Shown here: positions 1 through 6,367 of the stretch, piece by piece | Layout of the letters: the number at the start of each line of letters is the position of its first letter | How positions within the stretch are numbered: the first letter of the stretch is position 1 | Assembly (NCBI GenBank): GCA_937915965.1 | Contig: CALGHC010000785.1 | Coordinates: 1-8,131, forward strand | DNA length: 8,131 bases | Origin: an uncultured Myxococcales bacterium | Lineage (GTDB): Bacteria; Myxococcota_A; UBA9042 | Direction: 5' to 3' | The notes under the pieces: model-generated | Databases searched by the model: none | The model's input: only the letters and a program-made list of their open reading frames with translations | Told to the model about the DNA's origin: nothing | Position numbers and translations under genes: made by a program

Positions 1-170
1 TCGGCTGCGATGTCGGCCGCGGCGGCGTCATCGGTCGCGTCGCCGATCCCTGTGTCAGCCGTGCCCACGTAGGTGCTGCCGTTGCCGCCACCGCCGCCGC
101 TCGGGCAGCCACTCATCAGCGTCGCAAGGGCACCGGCGAGCCCCAGGGAGATGTGAAAGGGACGCTGCAT
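1..170 (-). CDS. Lipoprotein, N-terminal part (runs off the left edge)
   Basis: An open frame begins with ATG (complement of 168-170) and continues past base 1, giving 56 complete codons. The product starts MQRPFHISLGLAGALATLMS and then GC, which is a short n-region, a hydrophobic core and a good lipobox (L-M-S-G-C, lipidated Cys at residue 22). The mature part begins with a Gly run and then an Ala/Asp/Gly/Thr-rich low-complexity stretch, the same linker type that follows the lipid Cys in the two large lipoproteins at 487-5735. Residue +2 is Pro, so there is no Asp inner-membrane retention signal and outer-membrane placement is likely (inference). No convincing Shine-Dalgarno is visible before the ATG. 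The functional domain lies outside the window. It is transcribed divergently from the lipoprotein operon. The class (lipoprotein) is fairly certain; the function is unknown. Confidence 0.75.
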   Translation of the reverse strand, partial: MQRPFHISLGLAGALATLMSGCPSGGGGGNGSTYVGTADTGIGDATDDAAAADIAA

Positions 171-266
171 GGTAGGGGCCGCCAGACGCCGCTGTGTGGG
201 CGACGGCGCGCACGGTAGCGATTGGTGCGGCTGCCGTCCAGCGTCCTGCCTGCGGCCGCTGTCCCG

Positions 267-325
267 GTCGCCTCCTCAGACGCCGCAGGTCGCCTTCGGT
301 GGCCCCCGGTCGCCTCGCGTCGCCT
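267..325. repeat. Four phased GTCGCCT direct repeats
   Basis: The heptamer GTCGCCT occurs at 267-273, 289-295, 309-315 and 319-325. The first three are preceded by G, the fourth by C. Start-to-start spacings are 22, 20 and 10 bp, close to whole helical turns, so all copies would face the same side of the DNA. They lie between divergent genes and upstream of the AT-richer island, where an activator or repressor array would be expected. The regulatory role is inference. One isolated extra copy occurs at 5767-5773. Confidence 0.45.
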
Positions 326-361
326 CGTGGCGCCGCTGTCGAGACTCGCCGGCCACGATTC

Positions 362-390
362 TTCACGTCATCAACACGTCTGTTTATCCT
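362..390 (+). promoter_or_regulatory. Weak candidate promoter for the lipoprotein operon
   Basis: In the only AT-richer patch of the intergenic region, TTCACG (362-367, 4/6 to TTGACA) is separated by 17 bp from TATCCT (385-390, 4/6 to TATAAT). A start near 397 would give a leader of about 90 nt. Matches are weak and promoters in this type of genome are often divergent, so this is a position guess rather than an identification. Confidence 0.22.
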
Positions 391-433
391 TAATCTCCTT
401 GAAGCATCCCGCGGCAGCCGCGACACTTCCGCA

Positions 434-447
434 CCGGCGCTAGCCGG
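434..447 (+). other. Small hairpin in the operon leader
   Basis: CCGGC (434-438) and GCCGG (443-447) form a 5-bp stem with a 4-nt GCTA loop, about 40 nt upstream of the start codon. In DNA this GC-rich such stems arise often, so a role is unproven. Confidence 0.2.
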
Positions 448-476
448 CCGGCGCAGCTCGTGCGGTCCGGCAACGC

Positions 477-483
477 GGAGGAG
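477..483 (+). promoter_or_regulatory. Ribosome-binding site of the first lipoprotein gene
   Basis: GGAGGAG at 477-483 lies just ahead of the ATG at 487, with GGAGG ending 5 nt before it. This decides the start: the in-frame GTG at 460 would place the Shine-Dalgarno inside the gene and add nine non-hydrophobic residues before the signal peptide. The regulator gene at 6486-7400 carries the same GGAGGAG-CC arrangement. Confidence 0.8.
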
Positions 484-486
484 CCT

Positions 487-3400
487 ATGTTCACACGCAG
501 CAATCGGCGGCGGACTGCCGCGGCGGTCGTTCTCACGCTCGTCGCGATCTGCGTCGCCCCGCTGGGCTGCGGCGAAGATCAGTCGATAGGCGGCCCGACG
601 GCCAGTGGTGACGTGACCGCCCAGGGCGACAGCGGCCGCGCCGGGCTTGATGGCGCGGCTGCGGCCGACGCTGCCGATGGCGCCGTCGAAGTGGACGTGA
701 TGGCTGACGCCGGCGTCGACACAGGCGCTCTCGACACCATCGACGCGGCCGGCGTCGACGGCGCGGTCGAGGACGCGACCGCGCCCGGGTGCAGCGCCGA
801 CCAGTGCGACATCGGCGGCATCTGCTGGGAAAACGGCGCTGCCAACCCCGCCAACCCCTGCGAGGTCTGCTTTGTCCTGGGCGGTGCCGACACCTGGAGC
901 GCCGACGACACGGCGAGCTGCGACGACGCTCTGGCTTGTACGACCGACGACCGCTGTGACAGCGGCGCCTGTATCGGCACTGCGATTCCATGCGAGGACG
1001 GCAACCTGTGCAGCGACGACGACTGTGACGCCGACAGCGGCGACTGCGTCCACCTCGCCAACGCCCTGACCTGCACCGACGGCGACGTCTGCAGCGTCGG
1101 TGACGCGTGCGCCGACCAGGTCTGCGCAGCCGGTTCGGCGCTCCCTTGCGACGACGGCAACCCCTGCACGGACGACGCATGCGACCCAACGCTGGGTTGC
1201 CAGGTCAACAACAACGCCGCCACCTGCGACGACGGCGACGCTTGCACCAGCGGCGATACCTGCGCGGCTGGTTCCTGCTCCGTCAGCGAGCCGGTCGACT
1301 GCGACGACGCAGACGTCTGCACTGTCGACGCTTGCCTGCCCGCCAGCGGCTGCAAACACACCTCGATCGCCGACCAATGCGTCGACGAAAACACCTGCAC
1401 AGATGACGCCTGCGACCCGGTGGACGGCTGCGTCTACGCCTTCAACACCGACGCGTGCGACGACGCGAGCCTGTGCACCCACAGTGACACTTGTGGCGAC
1501 GGCGTCTGCCTGGGTGCGAAGGTCACCGTCGACGACGCCAACCCCTGCACCGACGACAGCTGCGCGCCGGCGACCGGGCCGATCCATGCGGCCAACGCCT
1601 TGCCCTGTGACGACGCCAACGCTTGCACGTTGGGTGACACCTGCGGCGGGTCGGCTTGTCTGGCCGGCGCCGCCACCCCCGACTGCGATGACGCCAACCC
1701 CTGCACCGACGACGCCTGCGAGCCAGCGAAAGGTTGCGTGCACGTCGACAACGTCGCGCCTTGCGACGACGGCAGCGCCTGTACCGAGAAAGACACCTGC
1801 GCCGCGGCGGCCTGCGTCGGCGCCAAGGTGGACTGCAGCGACGGCAACGCTTGCACCACCGACACCTGCGACCCCGACTCGGGCTGCAAGAGCACGCTGA
1901 TCATCAGCCACGCCTGCCGGCCTCAAATCGTCATCGAGTACCCACCCCGGGCCGCGACAATTCAGCAGCCCGACGCAGCGGTGACGGTCAGTGGCACCGT
2001 CAAGAGCGGCGCGGGCGCGATCACAGCGTTCCAGATCAACGGCGAGGACGTCGCCGTCGCTGCCGATGGCAGCTTCGCCAAGGTCGTGGCCTCGGTCATC
2101 GGCGGCAACACGCTCGTCGTCGACGCGGTCGACAGCATGGGCAGCAAGCGCCACCGCGTGCAGGCCTGGCTGTGGTCGCCGGCCTACCTCAAGCCCGATG
2201 TGACCAAGCCCAAGAGCGGCATGGTCGACGCCGGTATGGGCTATTGGCTGTCCAAGCAGGTCATTGACGATGGCGATCACACTCCGCCACCCAACGACCT
2301 GGCGACCGTCTTTGAGCTGGTGATGCAGAGCTTCGACATCGGCGGCCTGATCCCCGACCCGGCCTATCAGGGCAGCGGCGTCACCATGACGATCAGCAAC
2401 CTGACTCACGGCAAAGCGACCACCGGCCTCACGCCGGTCGCGGGTGGCCTCAAGATGGTCGCGACCATCCCCAATGTCGCCGCCGATGTCGTCGCCAAGT
2501 ACAAGCCGTTCAAATGGTTCCCTGCGATTACCCTCAACGGCAAGCTGATCATCACCGCGATCGTCATCACCGCCGACGTCTCCTTCCAGGTGGTCAACCA
2601 CCAGCTCGTCGTCGACATGAAGAACGTCGACGTCAAGCTCAACGGATTCAAGATCCAGCTCACCGGCTTGGGCGCCTTGCTGCAGGGGATCGTCAACCTG
2701 GTCTCCGGCCAGCTCCAGGCGCAGATCGAGCAGAGCTTCGAGTCGTCGGTCGCGAGCGCGATGGGACCGATGCTGGCGAGCGCTTTCGGCGCGCTGGCGA
2801 TGCCGTTCAGCTTGAACCTGCAGAAGCTCGACGGTACGGGCGAGATCCCCATCGACATCATCAACGACTTCAGCTCGGTCAACTTCTCGGCGGCGGGCGG
2901 CGCGTTCGCCCTTCGGTCGGGGGCCTACACCGCCAAGGCCATCGAGATTGACAATCTCGGCATGCCGGATCGATACGGCTGCGGTGCCGGTGGCCAGAAG
3001 CTGGTCCTGACGGCCAGCCACCCGCTTGAGCTGGCGATGGCCGACAACCTGCTGGGCGAGGTCTTGTACGCCGCGTGGTTCGGCGGCCTGCTGCAGTTCG
3101 ACGTGCCGCCCGAGATGATCGGCGCCGAGTCGCTCGCTGATCAGGGCGTCACCAATCTGAAACTGACCGCCACCGGAATGCTCGCACCGACGCTGAGTGA
3201 CTGCGGCGCCGCGGGCAAGCTGCGGGTGCACATCGGCGACCTGCGCATTGACGGCAAGCTCGAGCTGCTCGGCCAACCGATGGACGTGATCGTCTACGCG
3301 TCCCTGACGGCGGGGGTCGAGCTGACGACCGGGGACCAGCAGCTGTCGATCACCATCAAGGAGATCGACCAGCTCGACACCGAGGTGACGGTGGTCCAGG

Positions 3401-3627
3401 ACTCTCTGCTCGCCTCGGAGCAGGTGCTCGACAAGCTGATCGCCGAGAAGCTGGCCGAGGGGCTGCTCGCCAAACTCGGTGGGGAGGCGCTCGCGGGCTT
3501 CCCTCTGCCCGAGATCGACCTGTCGAAGGGCGTGCCGGGTGTGCCGCCTGGGACCGCGATAGCCATCGTTCCCCAGGAGATTGTGCGCAAAGACGGCAAC
3601 TCGATCGTCGGCGGGGTGTTGAAATGA
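487..3627 (+). CDS. Large lipoprotein: CTDC-type Cys repeats, Ig-like domain, BPI/TULIP-like C-terminal region
   Basis: 1046 residues. Residues 1-28 form a lipoprotein signal (Arg-rich start, hydrophobic core, ...A-P-L-G-C28; the lipobox is somewhat non-standard). An Ala/Asp/Gly/Val linker spans 29-101. Residues 102-477 are Cys-rich: an entry module (C102 on, with G-x-x-x-P-x-N-P-C-E-V-C-like and TWS elements) and 13 repeats of about 25 residues resembling the Dictyostelium CTDC repeat. Residues 480-570 look like a bacterial Ig-like fold (VSGTV, INGEDV, DGSF, GGNTLVVDA). Residues 579-1046 are long alternating beta segments with amphipathic helices and resemble the two lobes of BPI/LBP proteins. 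Pointers are DNLLGEVLYAAWFGGLLQF (853-871) and GFPLP near the end (1004-1008), followed by a strand-forming tail. Only two Cys follow residue 477 (C832, C906), a possible disulfide. Predicted role: surface-anchored lipid or amphipathic-ligand binding, with the Cys repeats as a stalk. The lipoprotein and repeat calls are firm; BPI-like is inference from remembered sequence patterns. Confidence 0.88.
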   Translation: MFTRSNRRRTAAAVVLTLVAICVAPLGCGEDQSIGGPTASGDVTAQGDSGRAGLDGAAAADAADGAVEVDVMADAGVDTGALDTIDAAGVDGAVEDATAPGCSADQCDIGGICWENGAANPANPCEVCFVLGGADTWSADDTASCDDALACTTDDRCDSGACIGTAIPCEDGNLCSDDDCDADSGDCVHLANALTCTDGDVCSVGDACADQVCAAGSALPCDDGNPCTDDACDPTLGCQVNNNAATCDDGDACTSGDTCAAGSCSVSEPVDCDDADVCTVDACLPASGCKHTSIADQCVDENTCTDDACDPVDGCVYAFNTDACDDASLCTHSDTCGDGVCLGAKVTVDDANPCTDDSCAPATGPIHAANALPCDDANACTLGDTCGGSACLAGAATPDCDDANPCTDDACEPAKGCVHVDNVAPCDDGSACTEKDTCAAAACVGAKVDCSDGNACTTDTCDPDSGCKSTLIISHACRPQIVIEYPPRAATIQQPDAAVTVSGTVKSGAGAITAFQINGEDVAVAADGSFAKVVASVIGGNTLVVDAVDSMGSKRHRVQAWLWSPAYLKPDVTKPKSGMVDAGMGYWLSKQVIDDGDHTPPPNDLATVFELVMQSFDIGGLIPDPAYQGSGVTMTISNLTHGKATTGLTPVAGGLKMVATIPNVAADVVAKYKPFKWFPAITLNGKLIITAIVITADVSFQVVNHQLVVDMKNVDVKLNGFKIQLTGLGALLQGIVNLVSGQLQAQIEQSFESSVASAMGPMLASAFGALAMPFSLNLQKLDGTGEIPIDIINDFSSVNFSAAGGAFALRSGAYTAKAIEIDNLGMPDRYGCGAGGQKLVLTASHPLELAMADNLLGEVLYAAWFGGLLQFDVPPEMIGAESLADQGVTNLKLTATGMLAPTLSDCGAAGKLRVHIGDLRIDGKLELLGQPMDVIVYASLTAGVELTTGDQQLSITIKEIDQLDTEVTVVQDSLLASEQVLDKLIAEKLAEGLLAKLGGEALAGFPLPEIDLSKGVPGVPPGTAIAIVPQEIVRKDGNSIVGGVLK

Positions 3628-5735
3628 TGCGGCACCGACCGACCTTGGCGCGCGGTGTCTGCGCGTGCGCCGCGATGGCGCTCTTCTTCGCCGGTTGCAC
3701 ATCCGACGACGGCGGCGTGACGGCAGGTGCCGACGCCGGCGCTACCGGAGACAGCGACCAGGCCGACGCGACGGCTTCAGACTCCGCGCTGGCCGACAGC
3801 GCAGCTGGCTTCGATGATACGGGCACGGACGCCGTGCCCGGCGACGACACCGGTCCAGCTGTCGACGGAGCTGCGGCTGACGGCGGCGACGTGGCCGCCG
3901 CCGACGTGGCCGCCGACGATGTGGGCGCCGACGCGCTGCCCGAGGCCTGCCCGACGCAGGTCAGCTGCGACGACGGTCTGGGTTGCACAGAGGACCTCTG
4001 CACCATGCCGGGTGCGGTCTGCTCGTGGCAGCTCAAGGCAAACTTCTGTGTGATCGGCAAGACCTGCCTCGTCGCTGGCGCGCCTCGACCGGGTCATCCA
4101 TGCGAGGTCTGCGATCCGCTGGCGTCGCAGACGAAGTGGACCCCCTTGACCGACGGCGCGGCCTGCGAGGACGCCTTTGACTGCGTGGTCGACGCGACCT
4201 GTACCTCCAGCACCTGCGCGGGCGTCGCGCTCGGCTGCGACGACGACGACGCATGCACCGCCGACGTCTGCGTCGAGGGCAAGGGCTGCACCTACCCGCC
4301 GCTCGGCGCTCCGGGCGAGGCGCCGATACCTTGTGACGACGCCGACGCGTGCACCAGCGGCGACCACTGCCTCGCTGGCGCCTGTGCCGGTGCGCCGCTG
4401 GACTGCGACGATGGCGCGCCGTGCACGCTGGACGCCTGCGATCTCGCCAGCGGATGCAGCCACACGGACGCCGACGGCCAGGCTTGCAGCGACGGCGACG
4501 CCTGCACTGCCGACGACGCCTGCGCGAGCGGCACCTGTGGCAGCGGCGCGCCGACCAACTGCGATGACGGCAACGCATGCACCCTGGATTCGTGCGACAT
4601 CCTCGCGGGCTGCGTCCACCTGCCGACGAAGAGCCCTTGCTGCACCGGCAAGGTCTCGATCTGCGACGATGGCGACGCCTGCACCACCGATCTCTGCGAT
4701 CCGCAGACCGGCGGCTGCTCTCAGACCGTCAACACCGCCGTTTGTGACGACGACAACGCCTGTACGGCCAAGGACGCGTGCAGCGCGGGCGCATGCGCGG
4801 GCGCCGCCATCGACTGCGACGACGGCGACGTCTGCAGCAACGACGCCTGCGATCCGGCCAACGGCTGCGTGCACGTCGCCAGCCTCGACGGCAAGGCCTG
4901 CGACGACGGCGACGTCTGCACCAACGCCGACGTCTGCACAGGCGGCGCGTGTGCTGGCAGCGGTCAGTGCGCCTGTACGCCCTCGTTCAGTGTTCAGGTC
5001 ACCAAGGTGACCTCGCTGGCGATCGGCAAGTACGGCTACCCCGGCGAGGGCCTCGACCTCGACGGCGACGCCAAGACCTGTGCGCCATCGACCTCGTGCA
5101 GCGACGGCATCGACAACGCGATCGGCAACCTCAGCGGCCTGGCCAACCCGCAGCTGGTGCCGGCCGTCGAAGACGGCAAGCTGATCCTCCTCATCGAGCT
5201 CGGCGCCTTCAAGCAGGGCCCGATTGAGCTGGCCATCCACCAAGGCGAGCTGGACCCGGCCAACGCCGGTTGCGACATCCAGAAGGCCGGCTGCGCCTGG
5301 CTCGCGGATCCGGCGCTCATTGACCCCCTGACCTGCGCCGCAACCGCCAGCCTGGCCGGTACCCTGATCGGCAACAAGATCAAGGCAGGCGGCAAGGGAA
5401 CGACCTTCCCCTTCTCGCTACCAGTGCAGGCCGGTGTGGTCCTCAACGTGACACTGTACGACCTGATCATCGAGGGCACCGTGACCGTCGAGGAGGGCAA
5501 GGTGACGACCTTCGACGCCATCCTCGCCGGTGCGCTGCCCAAGGCTGTCTTGCAAAAGGCCATCGGCGCGCTTCCGGACGAAGGCCTGACGATCCCCAAG
5601 GATGTCTTGCTCTCCGTCCTCGACGGCACCGTCGAGAACGACATCGACACCGACGGCGATGGCGAAAAGGACGCGGCTTCGATCGCCCTGAAGATCCACG
5701 CGGTCGAGGGGTCGATCACGGGTGTGGCGAAGTAG
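3624..5735 (+). CDS. Lipoprotein: CTDC-type Cys repeats and C-terminal domain with TSP3-like Asp motif
   Basis: 703 residues. The signal peptide ends in F-F-A-G-C25, a good lipobox. The linker 26-108 is Ala/Asp/Gly-rich and includes short slippage-type DNA repeats. Residues 109-451 are Cys-rich: 11 CTDC-type repeats with a C-V-I-G-K-T-C...HPCEVC module inserted after the first, like the entry module of the upstream protein. The C-terminal domain (452-703) has an Asp motif LDLDGD near 477-482 followed by C-x-D-G-I-D-N, then alternating hydrophobic strands, and ends with DTDGDGEKD (675-683), which fits the thrombospondin type-3/dockerin style calcium loop. The function of this domain is not recognised. 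The start overlaps the upstream stop (ATGA, 3624-3627). A second ATG follows directly at 3627, and only a weak GGGG (3613-3616) precedes it, so translation is probably coupled. The last 60 codons recur at 7590-7772. Probable partner of the upstream lipoprotein. Confidence 0.9.
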   Translation: MMRHRPTLARGVCACAAMALFFAGCTSDDGGVTAGADAGATGDSDQADATASDSALADSAAGFDDTGTDAVPGDDTGPAVDGAAADGGDVAAADVAADDVGADALPEACPTQVSCDDGLGCTEDLCTMPGAVCSWQLKANFCVIGKTCLVAGAPRPGHPCEVCDPLASQTKWTPLTDGAACEDAFDCVVDATCTSSTCAGVALGCDDDDACTADVCVEGKGCTYPPLGAPGEAPIPCDDADACTSGDHCLAGACAGAPLDCDDGAPCTLDACDLASGCSHTDADGQACSDGDACTADDACASGTCGSGAPTNCDDGNACTLDSCDILAGCVHLPTKSPCCTGKVSICDDGDACTTDLCDPQTGGCSQTVNTAVCDDDNACTAKDACSAGACAGAAIDCDDGDVCSNDACDPANGCVHVASLDGKACDDGDVCTNADVCTGGACAGSGQCACTPSFSVQVTKVTSLAIGKYGYPGEGLDLDGDAKTCAPSTSCSDGIDNAIGNLSGLANPQLVPAVEDGKLILLIELGAFKQGPIELAIHQGELDPANAGCDIQKAGCAWLADPALIDPLTCAATASLAGTLIGNKIKAGGKGTTFPFSLPVQAGVVLNVTLYDLIIEGTVTVEEGKVTTFDAILAGALPKAVLQKAIGALPDEGLTIPKDVLLSVLDGTVENDIDTDGDGEKDAASIALKIHAVEGSITGVAK
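3888..3914 (+). repeat. Short in-gene repeat in the acidic linker
   Basis: GACGTGGCCGCC occurs at 3888-3899 and again at 3903-3914, encoding DVAA twice, and a degenerate third copy follows (GACGATGTGGGCGCC). This is typical replication-slippage growth of a low-complexity linker and explains why linker length varies between related lipoproteins. Confidence 0.6.
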
Positions 5736-5737
5736 CG
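5552..5737 (+). repeat. 186-bp direct repeat, copy 1 (3' end of second lipoprotein gene)
   Basis: Bases 5552-5737 align without gaps to 7589-7774. In the 60 codons plus stop I count 18 mismatches in 183 nt, about 90% identity. Similarity stops within about 2 nt after the stop codon. On the 5' side it fades at the GCAAAAGG start; one further codon (GCT, three codons upstream) also matches, so the true edge may lie a little further out. Confidence 0.9.
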
Positions 5738-5783
5738 GTTACGAAACCCGAGGTCACGTTCTCGTCGTCGCCTCGCTGCAGGC

Positions 5784-5806
5784 CTGAGAATCGGCGCTGA
5801 GAATCG
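5784..5806. repeat. Close direct repeat CTGAGAATCG
   Basis: CTGAGAATCG occurs at 5784-5793 and 5797-5806, separated by GCG (13-bp period), about 50 bp after the stop of the second lipoprotein. It could be a small binding site or chance. No function is assigned. Confidence 0.5.
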
Positions 5807-5936
5807 CACCGAGAGGCCCGGCCAAGGCAGCCCATCGATGCGACTGCGACAGCCCGCGCCAGGTGATCGCGTCGCCGCTTCGGACCAAACCAGATACAGG
5901 CGAAGAAAACAGGCCAGCCTGATATTTGGCACCCTC

Positions 5937-5971
5937 ATGCGCATTTCGCATCCGGGGCCAGCAGGCCCCGG
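5937..5971. terminator. Two abutting hairpins, terminator-like but without a T-tract
   Basis: Hairpin one is ATGCG (5937-5941), loop CATTT, CGCAT (5947-5951). Hairpin two begins at the very next base: CCGGGGCC (5952-5959), loop AGCA, GGCCCCGG (5964-5971), a perfect 8-bp all-GC stem. They lie about 200 nt after the stop of the second lipoprotein and could end or protect its transcript. No T-run follows on either strand, so a standard rho-independent terminator is not supported. Confidence 0.35.
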
Positions 5972-6171
5972 GCCAGCACACTCAAGCGCCGGATCTCGGG
6001 ACCCGGGCCGACCGCTGCTGTGCATGGCATTGCACGCCGTGCGTCGCAGGCCCGCCATGTCCGCCACCACGTACGCCCGGCGCCAGCCCGAGCACACCGT
6101 GCTTCACCGTGTCGTCACGGCGCGCGTTTCGGGAATACATCCTGCAATGTCAAGCTGGTAGCCGCCGCGCA

Positions 6172-6367
6172 GTGCTGGCCGCGGTGGTCGCGCGTGCGCA
6201 GGGCGCGCGCATCGTGCGGCATCTGGCCGTCGCGAGTCGCGAAGACTTCGTCGCGATCCGCGGCCCGCCGACCGAGTTCGAGTTCGTCGACGCCGGCCCG
6301 GACCTGCTGGGCTTGATGAGCAAAGGACCTGCCAGACGACGACCCAGGCGACGAGCTGGCCGCGTAG
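6172..6367 (+). pseudogene. C-terminal remnant of an unknown gene, frameshifted
   Basis: From about 6172 to 6324 the frame reads AAVVARAQGARIVRHLAVAS... and ...EFEFVDAGPDLLGLMSK, with almost every third base G or C, as in the genuine genes here. Directly after the AAA codon (6322-6324) this signature is lost. Skipping one base (G6325) restores a G/C-ending frame that reads DLPDDDPGDELAA and stops at TAG 6365-6367, a natural acidic C-terminus. The 5' part is missing: upstream of 6172 the coding bias fades and there is no start with a ribosome-binding site. The left end given is approximate. I do not recognise the family. A sequencing error at 6325 is an alternative to a real frameshift, but would still leave a gene without its front end. 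Confidence 0.45.

Larger units (their letters stand above)
171..486. other. Divergent intergenic region, 316 bp
   Basis: This stretch separates two divergently oriented lipoprotein genes. I see no supported gene in it; the short plus-strand open frames here lack coding signature. It holds the phased GTCGCCT repeats, one AT-richer island at about 359-400 that is the best place for a promoter of the operon, a small GC hairpin (434-447) in the predicted leader, and the ribosome-binding site of the first lipoprotein gene. Confidence 0.8.
5736..6171. other. Non-coding stretch downstream of the lipoprotein operon
   Basis: No frame on either strand in this 436-bp stretch shows a signal peptide, a domain pattern or consistent G/C third-position bias. 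Visible structures are a 10-bp tandem-like repeat (5784-5806), an AT-richer patch at about 5880-5950, two abutting hairpins (5937-5971), GGCCAGC three times within 66 bp (5912, 5956, 5971), and a small CCGTG/CACGG hairpin at 6107-6120. Confidence 0.6.

Noticed and set aside
460..486. GTG at 460 as start of the first lipoprotein
   Set aside because: The Shine-Dalgarno at 477-483 would fall inside the gene, and the ATG at 487 places a normal signal peptide at the N-terminus.
55..3702. A 1215-codon open frame on the minus strand across the whole first lipoprotein gene
   Set aside because: It is antisense shadow: the repeated TGC-GAC-GAC-GGC codons leave no stops on the other strand. Its product is Arg/Gly/Val/His-rich without domains, whereas the plus strand has a lipobox, ordered repeats and a ribosome-binding site.
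3777..5243. A 488-codon minus-strand open frame in the second lipoprotein gene
   Set aside because: Same antisense effect of the Cys-Asp repeats; no start signal and low-complexity Ala/Val/Gly product.
6020..6035. GTGCA/TGCAC inverted repeat with 6-nt loop
   Set aside because: A five-bp stem in an unassigned region with no neighbouring gene start; likely chance.
5036..6097. A 353-codon minus-strand frame reaching from the intergenic region into the second lipoprotein
   Set aside because: Its front part lies in DNA without coding bias and its remainder is antisense to a well-supported gene.
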